From contig CM057460.1 of assembly GCA_030035585.1 (NCBI GenBank), positions 221,113,711 through 221,177,710 on the forward strand: a DNA stretch of 64,000 nt, in the 5' to 3' direction. Below the pieces are notes generated by a model. The model worked only from the letters and a program-made list of their open reading frames with translations, made no database searches and had not been told where the DNA came from. The translations under genes were made by a program, and so were the position numbers. Every line of letters begins with the position of its first letter. Within the stretch, counting starts at the first letter, position 1. Shown here in pieces: positions 22,803 through 34,296 of this stretch. This DNA comes from Dugong dugon (taxonomy: Eukaryota > Chordata > Mammalia > Sirenia > Dugongidae).

Positions 22803-24902
22803 AATGTTGTTATTAAGTGCCATGGAGTCAGTTGCAACTCCTACCAACCTTATGAACAACAGAATGAAACACTGCACAGTCACACAGTTGCTATATTTGA
22901 GCCCACTGTTACAGCCACTGTGTCAGTCCATCTCATTGAGGGTCTTCCTCTTTTTCACTAATTCTCGACCAAGCAGGATGTCCTTCTCCAGGGACTGGTC
23001 CCTCCTGATAATACATCCAAAGTACATGAGATGAAGTCTCACCATCCTTACTTCTAAGGAGCATTCTGGCTGTACTTCTTCTGACAGTCCACAGTATATT
23101 CAATATTATTGGTCAACACCATAATTCAAATGCATCAATTCTTCTTTAGTCTTCTTTATTCATTGTCCAGCTTTCACATACATACAAGGCGACTGAAAAT
23201 ACCATGGCTTGGATCAGGCACACCTTGGTCCTCAAAGTGTCATCTTTGCTTTTTCACACTTTAAGTAGGTCTTTTGCAGCAGATTTGACAATGCAGTACG
23301 TCCTCTGATTTCTTGACTGCTACTTCCATGGGTGTTGATTGTGGATCCAAGTAAAACGAAATCCTTGCTGGCTTCAATCTTTTCTCTGTTTATCATGATG
23401 TTGTGTATTGGTTCAGTTGTGAGGATTTTTATTTTCTTTATGTTGGTGTGCAATTCATACTGAAGGCTGTGGTCTTTGATCTTCATCAGTAAGTGCTTCA
23501 AGTCCACTTCACTTTCAGCAGGCAAAGTCATGTCACCTGCATATCGCAGGTTGTTAATGAGTCTTCCTCCAATCCTGATGACTTGTTCTTCTTCATATAG
23601 TCCAGCTTCTCGGGTTATTTGTTCAGCATACAGATTGAATAAGTATGGTGAAAGGATACAACCCTGACACACACCTTTCCTGATTTTAAACTACGCAATA
23701 GCCCCTTGTTCCATTTGAATGACTGCCTCTTGGTCTACGTACACGTGCCTCATGAGCACAATTAAGTGTTCTGGAATTCCCATTCTTTGCAATGTTATCC
23801 ATAATTTGTTATGATCCACACAGTCGAATGCCTTTGCATAGTCAATAAAACACAGGTAAACATCTTTCTGGTATTCTCTGCTTTCACCTAAGAGCCATCT
23901 GACATCAGCAATGATATCCCTCGTTTCACGTCCTCTTCTAAATCCAGCTTGAATTTCTGGCAGTTCCCTGTTGATGTACTGCTGTAACTGTTTTTGAATC
24001 ATCTTCAGCAAAATTTTACTTGCATGTCATATTGATACTGTATGATAATTTCCTCATTCTGTTGGATCACCTTTCTTTGGAATGGGCACAAATATGGATC
24101 TCTTCCAGTCATTTGGCCAGGTAGCTGTCTTCCAAATATTCTTGGCATAGACAAGTGAGTGCTTCCAGCGTTTCATCCGTTTGTTGAAACATCTCAGCCA
24201 ATATTCCATGAATTCCTGGAGCCCTTTTTTTTTTTTTTTTTTGCCAATGCCTTCGATGCAGCTTGGACTTCTTCCTTCAGTACCATCGGTTCTTGATCAT
24301 ACGCTATCTCCTGAAATGGGTGAACATAGGCCAATTCTTTTTGCAACAGTGACTCTGTGTATTCCTTCCATCGTCTTTTGTTGCTTTTGATGCTTTGATG
24401 TATTTAATATTGTCCCCGTATAATCCTTCAGTAATGCAACTCGAGGCTTGAATTTTTGCTTTGGTTCTTTCAGCCTGAGAAATGCTGAGCAGGTTCTTCC
24501 CTTTTGGTTTTTTTTAACTCCAGGTCTTTGCACATCATTATAATATTTTACTTTGTCTTCTCCAAGTGCCCTTGGAAGGCTTCTTTTCGGCTTTTACGTC
24601 ATCATTTCTTCCACTTCCTTTAGCTACTCTCTGTTCAAAAGTAACATTTCAGAGTCTTTTCTGACACCCACTATCTTTGTTTTTTGTTTTTCTTCTTTTT
24701 AATGACCTTTTGCTTTCCTCATGTATGATGTCCTTGATGTCATCCCACAACTTGTCTGGTTTTCAGTCATTAGTGTTCAATATGTCAGATCTATTCTTGA
24801 GATGGTCTCTAAACTCAGGTGAAATATACTCAAGGTCGTACTTTGGCTCTTGTGGACTTGTTTTCATTTTCTTCAGCTTCAACTTGATCTTGCATACGTA
24901 CA
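22803..24902 (-). mobile_element. RTE (BovB-type) LINE, 2.1 kb, inserted in an AfroSINE
   Basis: On the minus strand it runs from the region before RT (24.9 kb) through RT and the C-terminal region to the 3' tail ending at 22803 (TGTTGTTATT on the plus strand). The 5' half with the endonuclease is absent. A poly-T of about 20 at 24222-24242 interrupts it. The SINE halves on both sides date it as younger than that SINE. Confidence 0.85.
23232..24160 (-). pseudogene. RTE reverse transcriptase remnant
   Basis: RT motif A reads 'FIDYAKAFDCVDH' in 23691-24011. Motif B reads 'QGCILSPYLFNLYAEQI' and the catalytic box is 'YAGDMTL' in 23232-23672. The usual YxDD aspartate pair is therefore broken to GD. 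The two open pieces are in the same frame, separated by one amber stop at 23691-23693. Upstream, 'FVPIPKKGDPTE' is in frame, followed by two further stops. It would have primed reverse transcription of RTE RNA. Non-functional. Confidence 0.85.
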
Positions 24903-24960
24903 ATTACAGCCTAGAAAAACCTGTGGGGCCGTTCTACTCTGACATAGGGTTGAATTGAGT
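24903..24960 (+). mobile_element. AfroSINE, 3' part (split by RTE)
   Basis: 'attacagcctagaaaaacctg' then 'ccgttctactctgacat' continues the body interrupted at 22802. The collinear join gives the order of insertion. Confidence 0.8.
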
Positions 24961-25184
24961 AAAAAAATCTACTCAGTGGTACCTCACAACAAGACGGAAG
25001 TGATAATAAGCATCTTCTAAATAAACTTTTGAGTATATCAATTATTTTCATGGAATAAATTCAAAAGAAACAAAATCTTGAGGTCAAGCTAATGCACAGT
25101 TTTGTAATTTTTTTATCTGGATTGGCAAATGGCCTCCAGAAAATCTGTACCCTTTAATGTGGCTACAGTATTTATAAAATATTC

Positions 25185-25600
25185 TTGATAAGGTGTTTAT
25201 TGCATATCAGAAAACAAAGTCTCTGTCCTCATGGAACTTCCATTCCAGTGGGGGGAGGAGAGACAACCAACCAAACAAACAAAAAAACAGTAAACTAATA
25301 AATATAACTTCAGATAATAGAAGTATTATGAGGAGAATAAAGTAAAATAGATGAGATGCTGGGAAGTGACTTCAGAGTGCACAGTCAGGGAAGGTCCCCT
25401 TGAGCAGGGACTTGAGTGATCTGGAGGAAGAGCAGCCCAAGCAAAGGGATGGCAGTGTGAAGGCCTTGAAGTGGAACTCCCTGGGCAGGGTCAAGAAAGA
25501 GGATGCTGCCATGACCACCATATAGTGGGAGAAGGCAGGGTGGGTAAGAGAGATCAGCAGGGACCAGATCATAATACAAGTCACGGTAAGAAGCTAGGCT
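25185..25600 (-). repeat. ancient L2/L3-like repeat, second copy
   Basis: 'tcctcatggaacttccattcc', 'gtcagggaaggtccccttgag' and 'gcaaagggatggcagtgtg' are collinear with the same ancient family as 20817-21235. Confidence 0.45.
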
Positions 25601-25653
25601 CTTCTTCCAAATAGATTATTAAGATTCATATATACTTCCATATCCAAGGAAAT

Positions 25654-26000
25654 GGAGGATATTGGCGGTCAATGGTGGAATTCTCCCCTTCCGTGCAGGA
25701 GACCTGGGTTCGATTCCCAGCCAATGCACCTTATGCGCAGCCATCAGCCGTCTGTCAATGGAAATCTGCTTGTTGCTGAGATGTTGAACAGGTTCCAGCG
25801 GAGCTTCCGGATTAAGACGGACAAGGAAAAAGGCCTGGAGATCGACTTGCAAAAATTAGCCAGTAAAAACCCTATGGGTGACAATGGTCTGATCTGCAAC
25901 CGATCATGGGGATGGCGTAGGACCTGGCAGGGTTTTGTTTTGCTGTGCATGGGGTCACCATGAGTTGAGGGCTGACTCAACAGCAGCTAACAACAAACAG
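25654..26000 (+). mobile_element. tRNA-Gly-headed SINE with RTE-like body
   Basis: The head resembles tRNA-Gly ('tggaattctcc' and box B 'gggttcgattcc'). The body has 'gttgaacaggttccagcgga', 'ccagtaaaaaccctatggg' and 'gatcatggggatggcg', and the tail is 'caacagcagctaacaaca'. Flanks TATCCAAGGAAAT (25641-25653) and TATACAAGAAAAT (26001-26013) match at 11 of 13. Other copies: 46228, 50617, 52599 and 58135. Confidence 0.88.
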
Positions 26001-26079
26001 TATACAAGAAAATAAAATAACTGATATATATATCAAACACATAAATGTGCTGTCATTCACACAACGTAAGTCTCTCACC

Positions 26080-26290
26080 TTTAATGAGCATTAGCATGTG
26101 CTCGGGGCTTGATATATGCCATCTCCCTAATCATAACAAAAATCACAGACATTGATGTCACCATTTTCCATTTTAACACTGAAGAAATGGAGAATCAGAG
26201 TGATAACTTTTTAAAGTCACACAGCCTGTAACAGCAGAATCTGGCTTTGAACCCAAGTTGTGCTGACTCCAAGGTCCAGGTCATTTCTGC
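26080..26290 (+). repeat. MIR SINE
   Basis: 'ccattttaacactgaagaaatgg', 'aagtcacacagcctgtaac' and 'tttgaacccaagttgtg' follow the MIR order. Confidence 0.65.
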
Positions 26291-26670
26291 CGAGAGCTAA
26301 GGAACCATAGACCTGTGACCTGTGTACTGACATCATAATGAGGCTTTAGAAACTGACAGGCAACCTTCTGAGCATGTAAAACTTTGAAAAGTGACATGGT
26401 TTTATTATTTATCACACAATTTTATGCCTCACCTGTTTCCAAATCAGATACAAGAGTTACGTGTAATATATTTTATATATAAACTGAGAATAAACATTAC
26501 GAGAAACTAGAAAGTAGAGAAAAATAATTATGGTAGCACCTGAGGATGAAGCAGCCATTATATGTAGGAACTGAATCTAGTCCTGGTTAACCACTGCCAC
26601 AGTATGTTAAAACTAAAAATTGTTGTGTCTGACACACTTGCTACCTTATGTGATAATAAATTGTGACTCT
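26291..26670. other. unique AT-rich sequence, no gene seen
   Basis: No recognisable element. Confidence 0.3.
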
Positions 26671-26677
26671 ACTAATT

Positions 26678-27781
26678 ATCAAAGCAGAGAATACCAGAAA
26701 GATATTTACCTGTGTTTTATTGACTATGCAAAGACATTCGACTGTGTGGTAACAAATTCTGGGCAACATTTCGAAGAATGGGAATTCCAGAATGCTTAAT
26801 TGTGCTCATGAGGAACCTGTACATACATCAAGAGGCTGTAGTTCGAACAGAACAAGGGAATACCAGGTGGTTTAAAGTCAGGAAAGGTGTGCATCAGGGT
26901 TGTATCCTTTCACCATACTTATTCAATCTGTATGCTGAGCAAATAATCCAAGAAGCTGAACTGTATGAAGAAGAATGGGGCATCAGGATTGGAGGACGGC
27001 TCGTTAACAACCTGTGTTATGTAGATGACACAACCTTGCTTGCTGCAAGTGAAGAGGACTTGAAGCACTTACTGATGAAGATCAAAGACCACAGCCTTCA
27101 GTATGGATTACACCCCAACATAAAGAAAACAAAAATCCTCACAACTGGACCAATAAGCAACATCATGATAAACAGAGAAAATATTGAAGTTGCCAAGGAT
27201 TTCATTTTACTTGGATCCACAATCAACACCCATGAAAGCAGCAGTCAAGAAATCAAATGATGCATTGCATTGAGCAAATCTTCTGTAAAAGATCTCTTCA
27301 AAGTGTTAAAAAGCAAAGATGTCACCTTCAAGACTAAGGTGCGCCTGACCCAAGCCACAGTGTTTTCAGTTGCCTCGTATGCATGTGAAAGCTGGACAAT
27401 AAATAAGGAAGACTGAAGAACTGACACCTCTGAATTGTCATGCTGGCCAAGAATATTGAATATACCATGGATAGCCGAAAGAATGAACAAATCTGTCTTG
27501 GAAGAAGTACAATCAGAACGTTCTTTAGAAGCAAGTATGTCTCACATACTTTGGACATGTTATCAGGAGGGATCAGTCCCTGAAGGACATCATGCTTGGT
27601 AAAGTAGACGGTCAGCGAAAAAGAGGAAGACCCTCAATGAGACTGACACAGTGGCTGCAACAATGGGCTCAACCGTAACAGTGATCGTTAGGATGGCGCA
27701 GGACTGGGCAGTGTTTCACTCTGTTGTACATGGGGTTGCTATGAGTCAGAACCGACTCGACAGCACCTAACGGCAACAACA
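26678..27781 (+). mobile_element. RTE LINE, 1.1 kb, 5'-truncated
   Basis: Contains RT motif A onward through the 3' tail 'ctcgacagcacctaacggc'. Short flanks ACTAATT at 26671-26677 and 27782-27788 suggest the target duplication. Opposite in orientation to the RTE at 22803-24902. Confidence 0.88.
26700..27260 (+). pseudogene. RTE reverse transcriptase remnant with YVDD box
   Basis: The 160-residue frame 26778-27260 has motif B 'QGCILSPYLFNLYAEQI' (residues 40-56) and the catalytic box YVDD at 81-84, so the aspartate pair is kept. Motif A ('FIDYAKTFDCV', about 26716-26748) is in another frame, so there is an indel between 26750 and 26778. The frame ends at a TGA at about 27258, where a CpG arginine codon could have decayed (inference). 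The N-terminal endonuclease is missing, so it is inactive. Confidence 0.85.
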
Positions 27782-27788
27782 ACTAATT

Positions 27789-28479
27789 CCGCCATAAAAG
27801 GGAATGCTAATATTAAGAGTGATTATCTCATAGTAGTTTTTAAAGGGTGAAAATGGGCATATAAAAGCACTTTGGAGACTGAGATGCACAAGCCAAACGG
27901 ATCTTCTTACTATGGTTTTCAAATGTTTCTTAGTCAGATGGAAGAAGCTAGCAGTGATCACTGGTGCACAGGAATCTGAAGGCTCTTCATCCAGGACATG
28001 AGCTGCAATCAGTTGAGAAGGAAACTTGAGAAAACATTTGAAGGGAAGTCCCAATAAAGTTATGGGTCTGTTGTATCAGGAAACTCAGGGGTTTCAAGTT
28101 TCAAAATGGGCTGACTACATTTTAAGATCATATTGAAGGAATAGCATCTGTAGAATGAAATAGAGGGAAGAGTTTTGCAAAGACTTTGGCCCATTTTTCA
28201 AAATAAGACTTAGCAAATTCAAGCAAAAACTGATCTCCTGAGTCCTTTCCTTCAGCTGTAGGAGAAGGATATAATTTTTAGGTTCTACAGGACTGTAGGA
28301 TCTCTGCTTGGGAGAATTTCTAGAGAGACCGAACCTTGAAAAGACATATGCTACTTTTCCCAGGTATCACCAGGAAAGCATTCTTGCCCAGAAGCTACTC
28401 CAAAGGTCACCTCCAATGATCATGGCTGAACTCAAAACCTCTCTTTAGCAACTATCACAATTCATTTACTCCATGTTTT
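27789..28479. other. unique sequence, no gene seen
   Basis: No coding frame or known repeat is visible across about 690 bp. Confidence 0.35.
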
Positions 28480-29410
28480 TGATACTGATGATTTTTACTT
28501 TTTGAAAGCACATGGTAAAACTTACAAAAAGTACACAAAGGTGTAAAATAAAAAGTAGAAGTGCACTCCCAACCTCAAGTACAAACAGAGGAAACATTGG
28601 ATAATAATTTCATATGAATTTTCCCAGACAGAACAGTATAGACAGATATAGAAAGATAGATGGATGGATGACAGAAAGATAGATCCATAGACAGACAAAC
28701 AGACAGATAGGCTGTTATGCACCTTGATTTTGTCATTTGATCATCTGTCTTTCTCTATCAGTACACATAAAGCTACTTCATTCATTTTCATGGCAGTGTG
28801 ATATTTTATTATATGGGGGTTATCATATGGTTAGGTTCCTGGGTAATGCAAATGGATTGCACTCAACTACTAACCTGAAGCTTGGCTGTTCCAACCCTCC
28901 GGCCCCCAGTGGTACCACAGAGGAAAGACCTAGAATCTGTTTCTGTAAAGATTACAGCCAAGAAAACCCTATGGAGCAGTTTTACTCCATAACACATGGA
29001 GTCTCCTCATGCGTTGGGACTGACTCAACAGCATCAGATTTGGCTTTTAGTTTTTATCATACAGTTGCTTCCTGTTTTTTTTTTTAAATTACTATTATTA
29101 CACGTATTGCTACAATGAACATTATTATACACATACCTTGTATGAGAATCTCTTAGGTTAAACGCCAAGAAGTGGACTTGCTAGAAGTTTTCATTTTTAA
29201 ATTGTGAGAGATACTACATCCTACAAGGCTGTTCCAATCAACACTCCCTCCAGAAGTGGGAAGTGAGGGGCCTGCTCCCATGTCCATGCTAATGTACTAG
29301 CAGGTCGGGCATGGCGTGGTTATTTTGTTTTGGCAACCTCGTTGTGCCAGCTTACTTCTGATGTCATCTCCAGTTTAATCATTCTAAAGCATTAAATTTA
29401 GTAAATATAT
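28480..29410 (-). mobile_element. ancient L1 (L1M-type) fragment, split by a SINE
   Basis: 'ctacaatgaacattattatac', 'aagaagtggacttgctagaag' and 'gtgggaagtgaggggcctgc' are antisense old L1 ORF2 wording. It includes a tetranucleotide ATAG/ACAG microsatellite at 28640-28712 and is interrupted at 28834-29055. Confidence 0.6.
28834..29055 (+). mobile_element. AfroSINE variant with 'tctgtaaagattacagcc' body
   Basis: Head 'ggttcctgggtaatgcaaatgg', body 'ggaaagacctagaatctg' plus 'ccctatggagcagttttac', tail 'gactcaacagcatcagatttg'. Same subfamily as 45513-45726. Confidence 0.85.
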
Positions 29411-29462
29411 CTGTATTCACACAGTTACAATTGAGCTCCAGTTACATTATCTTAACTTTTTC

Positions 29463-30410
29463 ATTTACTTTTTTTTTATTGTACTTTAAGTGAAAGTTTA
29501 TAATTCAAGTTAGTTTCTCATACAAAAATTTATACATACGTTGTTATGTGACCCTAGTTGCTCCCCCTATACTGTGACAGAACACTCCTCCTTTCTACCC
29601 CGGATTTTCCTGTGTCCATTCAATCAGCTCCTGACCCTCTCTGCCCTCTCATCTCACCTCCGAACAGAAGCTGCCCATTTAGTCTCATGTATATACTTGA
29701 GCTAAGAAGCACACTCTTCACGAGTATCATTTTATGTCCCATAGTCCAGTCTAATCTTTGTCTGAAGAGTTGGCCTTGGGAATGGTTTTAGTTCTGGGCT
29801 AATAGAGAATCTGGGGGCCGTGTCTTCCAGGGTCCCTCCAATCTCAGTCAAACCATTAAGTCTGGTCTTTTTAGTAGAATTTGAATTCTGCACCCCACTT
29901 TTCTCCTGCTCCATCAGGGACTCTCTGTTGTGTTCCCTGTCGGGGTGGTCACTGGTAGTAGCCAGGCACCATCTAGTTCTTCTGGTCTCAGGTTGATGAA
30001 GTCTCTGGTTTGTGTGGCTCTTTCTGTCTGTTGGGATAATATTTTCCTTGTGTCTTTGGTGTTCTGCATGCTCCTTTGCTCCAGGTGGGTTGGCACCAAT
30101 TGATGCATCTTAGATGGCCGCTCGCTAGCTTTTATGATCCCAGACATCACTCACCAAAGTGGGATGCAGAACATTTTCTTAATACACTGTTATGCCAACT
30201 GACCTAGATGTCCCCTGAAAGCATGGTCCCCAGACCCCCGCCCTTGCTACTCTCTCCCTCGAAGTGTTTGGTTGTATTCAGGAAACTTCTTAGCTTTGGT
30301 TTAGTCCAGCTGTGCTGACTACCCCTGTAGTGTGTACTGTCCTCCCCTTCATCTAAGATAATCTTGTCTGCTGTTGAGTTAGTGTTTCATTTACTTCTTT
30401 AATCTTCCCA
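29463..30410 (-). mobile_element. L1 3' UTR, antisense
   Basis: 'gtactttaagtgaaagtttat', 'gtctgaagagttggccttgg', 'ccaggcaccatctagttcttc' and 'caactgacctagatgtccc' are the afrotherian L1 3' UTR read backwards. 5' truncated before ORF2. Antisense open frames are artefacts. Confidence 0.82.
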
Positions 30411-30635
30411 TCCAAGTTTATCCAGTAAAATAACAGATATGACCATCTCCTAAATGCACACAGTCAGTCAAGTTACAGGTGTAAAATCTCAGAAGACGAC
30501 CCTCGAAAGATAAGATACAGGAATAGTATACGATAGGTACTTGTCATATACTGCACATATGAGCCCTAGAAGGTTCTGGAAGGTCTGAAGTATCAAGGTA
30601 ATATTGGGAGGCATTAAGCCAACAGATGGCTTTAA

Positions 30636-30770
30636 CACTAGGCAACATTTATGTAACTCTGACTATGTGCCAGGTATTATTCTAAGTGTTTGATATGTTA
30701 ACTCATTTAATCATCATGACAGCCCTATAAGAGAGTATTATTATCAACCCCATTTTCCACATGGGGGTCT
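30636..30770 (+). repeat. MIR SINE, 5' part (split by LTR)
   Basis: 'tatgtgccaggtattattcta' and 'taactcatttaatcatcatg' run to 'ccccattttccacatgggg'. The rest resumes at 31229. Confidence 0.85.
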
Positions 30771-31228
30771 GTGGTGTGTTGAATTGTGTCTTCTGGGCAG
30801 GGGAGGAGAGAAAACACGTTCAAGTCCTAACTTTGAGTACTTAGGAATGTGGCCTTATTTGGAAACAGGGTCTTTGCAGATGCGATCGAGTTAAGTCATA
30901 CTAGATTTGGATGATCTCTAAATGCAATAACTGGTGTTCATTTAAGAGAAAGGAGAGGGAGGTTTGGACACAGAGAGACACAGGAAGACAGCCATGTGAC
31001 CATGGAGGCAGACACTGGAGTGATGCCTACAAACCAAGGAATGTCAAGGATTGCAGCAACCACCAGAGGCTGCGAGAGAGGCAGGAAATAGGTTCTTCCT
31101 CAAAGCCTCCAGAAGCCATCTTCATTTCAGACTTCTGACCTCCAGAACTGTGATGGAATAACTTTCTGTTGTTTTAAGGTACCTGGTTTGTGGTAATTTG
31201 TTGCATCAGCTCTAGGAAACTAATGCAG
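30771..31228 (+). mobile_element. MLT1-type LTR inserted in a MIR
   Basis: 'gtgttgaattgtgtcttctgg', 'ggaatgtggccttatttgga', 'agggtctttgcagatgcga' and 'aggaaactaatgca' are the MLT1 order. It splits a MIR cleanly, so it is younger than that MIR. Confidence 0.8.
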
Positions 31229-31328
31229 GGGCCTGAAGCACCCAGCTAGTTAGTGACGAGACAGAGGCAGCATTTGAACCCAGGTGCATTGGCTCCAGGG
31301 TCCCTGTTGTCTACCACCATGCTGTGAT
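31229..31328 (+). repeat. MIR SINE, 3' part
   Basis: 'cccagctagttagtgacgag' then 'tttgaacccaggtgcattgg' completes the MIR begun at 30636. Confidence 0.8.
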
Positions 31329-32091
31329 GTCATTGTTTATGGCAGCTCTTAAATGTGTCAACAGAATGATCTAAGCATGTTCCGATCACAGCTGCCACTT
31401 GCCAACCACCTCAAGCCCAACTTCGGTCTGCTCACTGGATAATTATGGAATCCTGTCTAATTCACCCACCAAGTCAGACCTGGGAAGGTGGCCAAGTGTC
31501 TCCCGTCATCCATCTGTACTCCTTATGTAAGAAGGCAGGGGTCTCTGTTTAAATTTGTATCATGCATTATTTATACCGAAAGCCCACATTAACCCAATAG
31601 AGCTGTAGAAATGGCAAAGCGGGACTAGATCAAATTACCAGATTTGCTACCGACTGCCTGTATGTGGACGGGCAAGTGATTTATCTTTCCTCTGCCACTG
31701 TTCAGGCTGCTGCTTGGGGAGAAAGAAGGCACGAAAGAGCCAAGTATTGTATTTTACAATCTTTTTGGTGGAAGGCTTCCCTTTCTGGAAAGTCTGAGTT
31801 CAAAAAATACTCTTTAGCCTTTCAGAAAACAAAAACACTGGCTTCTGTCTTCAAATGCTAGTGTTGTAGGCTGGAATCAGCAATGCAGACGTGGTTTTTT
31901 TTTTTTTTTCTTCTCTTTGAAAGGAGATTAAAGAGTGGAGGGGATACAAGAAAAGGAGAAGGAAGAAAAATCCAAATGTGTGACTTGGGTTTATAACAAT
32001 CTGGTTTAGTGCTGTATTCACCAAAGGCATTTAGATACGAAACCAGCTTCCCAGGAGTAACCACAAGGAGAGAGTTAGACAGTAATCAACC
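31329..32091. other. unique stretch; possible conserved block
   Basis: 31380-31860 has no recognised repeat. A poly-T tract lies at 31897-31909. A 65-residue frame at 31664-31861 shows no domain. Confidence 0.35.
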
Positions 32092-32283
32092 ATTGTTGCT
32101 GGTAGTTGTCGCTGAGTCTATTCTAACCCATGGCGACCCCATGCATGCAGAGTAGAACTGCTCCGTATCATTTTCAAGGCTGTGACTTTTGGAAGCAAAT
32201 CGCCAGGTCTGTCTTCCAAGGTACCTCTGGATGGGTTTGAGCCAGCCTTTCAGCCAGTAGTCAACTGCTTTAACCATTATTTA
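32092..32283 (-). mobile_element. AfroSINE, long form, variant with 'gcatgcagagtag'
   Basis: 'gttgtcgctgagtctattcta', 'catgcatgcagagtagaactg' and 'gtgacttttggaagcaaatcg'. Shares the 'ggctgtgac' body with copies at 54022 and 58831. Confidence 0.85.
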
Positions 32284-32590
32284 ACTCCAGACCAGGTTGG
32301 GGATGGATGATCAGCTGCCGGGGGGCTTTGAACAGCAACAAGGTCACTTGTTCCTTACACCACATGGCCTTTTAAGAGTTACACCCAGCATGAGGAAATG
32401 ATAATCAACAAGGGAAATAAATATTTTCATGATCCCAAAGAAGGAGCAAATACGTTACCTTAAGTAGAGAATCAATTCCAGATTCCCATTTTCGGACTAA
32501 GACTCGCACAGAGAAGACTTCCCCAAAAATGGTGGCTTTGAACTTGACGAACAGTGACAATCCAGGGCAATAACTTTAAGGTCCACTAGT
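32284..32590. other. unique sequence, no gene seen
   Basis: No recognisable element. Confidence 0.3.
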
Positions 32591-32800
32591 CTAATCCCTG
32601 GGTGGTGCAAACAGTTAACGCATTTGGCTGCTAACCAAAGGGCTGGAGGTTCAAGTCCATTCAGAGGCACCTCGGCAGAAAGGCCCAATGATCTGCTTTT
32701 GAAAAATCAGCCATTGGAAACCTATGGAGCACAGTTCTACTGTGCCACACATGGGGTCACCCTGACTTCAGTCAACTTGATAGCAACTTTTTTTTTTTTT
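32591..32800 (+). mobile_element. AfroSINE, long form
   Basis: Head 'ccctgggtggtgcaaacagtt' with box B 'ggttcaagtcc', then 'cagaaaggcccaatgatctg' middle and 'tcaacttgatagcaac' tail with poly-T. Confidence 0.9.
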
Positions 32801-33355
32801 TAATGTAATCACTTCATCATAGCAACCATTCTTTTTCAATCTCAAGACTTCAGGCAATGAAAAAGCCACATGTGGAATATTTATATACACTAAGTGTGCT
32901 ATAGAATTCTGGCATATTCTGGAGGCCACATTATTAGGTGGATTCACCTAGTTAAATTCTACAAAAACGAAACAGGCTGTTAAACATTTATCCTTGAATT
33001 ATCATCAGTGTCTTAAAAATAACTCAGTAGAAATACTTTCAACTTATTTTTGTATAGAACATTTTAGTTGAGAAGTCAGGTGGGTCACACGTTCAAGTTA
33101 CTGCCCAGAGGCTGACCACAGTGGCCACTGAAGTCTCTCCCACCTTCATGAAACACAAGTGAAAAATGCAGACCATGGAGATCATGCCCTGAACCTATTG
33201 GGGAGACACCTGGTGATTATGACATTGTTCTCCATCTTTGTGACAAACAGTCCAATCAAATTAGAGAGGTAAGAGAAGGGGGTGAAAACGTACCTCAGAG
33301 AAAGCCCAATAAAATGATAATATTCTAGAAAAAGGGGTCAGAGACAACTGAGACT
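32801..33355. other. unique sequence, no gene seen
   Basis: No recognisable element. Confidence 0.3.
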
Positions 33356-34105
33356 GTTGTTGGTAGCTGCTGTCCAGTTAGCACCAACATGGCGACCTCA
33401 TGTGTAACAAAAGGAGACATTGCCCTATCCTGCTCCATCCTCTCAACTGTTGTATGTTGGAGCCCACTGTTGCAGACACTGTGTCAATCCATCTTATTTA
33501 GAGTCTCCCTCTTTTTCACTGACTCTCTACTAAGCATAATGTGTCTTTCTCCAGCGACTGGTCCCTCCTGATGATATGCCCAAAGTAAGTAAGGCAAAAT
33601 CTCATCATTCTCACTTCTAAGGGGCATTCTAGTTCTACTTCCTCCAAGACTAATTTGTTTATTTTTCTGGAAGTCCACGGTATATTCAGTATTCTTCATC
33701 AACACGACAATTCAAATACATCAGTTCTTCAGTCTTCCTTATCCATTGTCCAACTTTTGCATGCATATGGGGTGACTAAGGGAGCCCTGGTGGCACAGTG
33801 GTTCAGCGCTCGGCTGCTAACTGGAAGGTCAGCAGTTTGAACCCACAAGCTCTTCCATGGGAGAAAGATGTGGCAGTCTGCTTCCATAAAGATTGCAGCC
33901 TAGGAAACCCTATGGGGTAGTTCTACTCTGTCCTATAGGGTTGCTATGCATTGGAATCAACTTGACAGCGATGGATTTGGTTTGGTGGGTATGAGGCAAT
34001 TGAAAAGACCATGCCTTGGGTCAGGCACATCTCAGACATCAAAGTGATATCTTTGCTTTTTAAGGTTTGAAAGAGGCCTTTTGCAGATTTGCCCAATGCT
34101 CTGAG
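33356..34105 (-). mobile_element. RTE LINE 3' region, antisense, hosting an AfroSINE
   Basis: 'actgttgttggtagctgctg' opens the tail. 'gtctccctctttttcactgac', 'ggcattctagttctacttcc' and 'catgccttgggtcaggcac' follow. The SINE at 33779-33987 interrupts it. Confidence 0.85.
33779..33987 (+). mobile_element. AfroSINE variant inside RTE
   Basis: Head 'ggagccctggtggcacagtgg', middle 'agaaagatgtggcagtctgc', body 'gattgcagcctaggaaaccc', tail 'gcgatggatttggtttgg'. Flanks correspond to the same RTE position but have diverged. Confidence 0.88.
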
Positions 34106-34122
34106 GCTGTTACACAGTAACA

Positions 34123-34286
34123 TTAAAAAAAAAAAACTGTTGCCATCAAGTTGATTCTGATTCATAGCGACCCTATAGGACAGAGGAGAACTGCCCCATA
34201 GCGTTTCCAAGGAGCGCCTGGTAGATTTGAACTGCTGGCCTTTTGGTTAGCAGCTGAGCTCTTAACCACTGCGCCACCAGGGCTCC
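34123..34286 (-). mobile_element. AfroSINE, short form, with 10-bp target duplication
   Basis: CACAGTAACA is at 34113-34122 and 34287-34296, an exact match. The body is near consensus. Confidence 0.94.
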
Positions 34287-34296
34287 CACAGTAACA

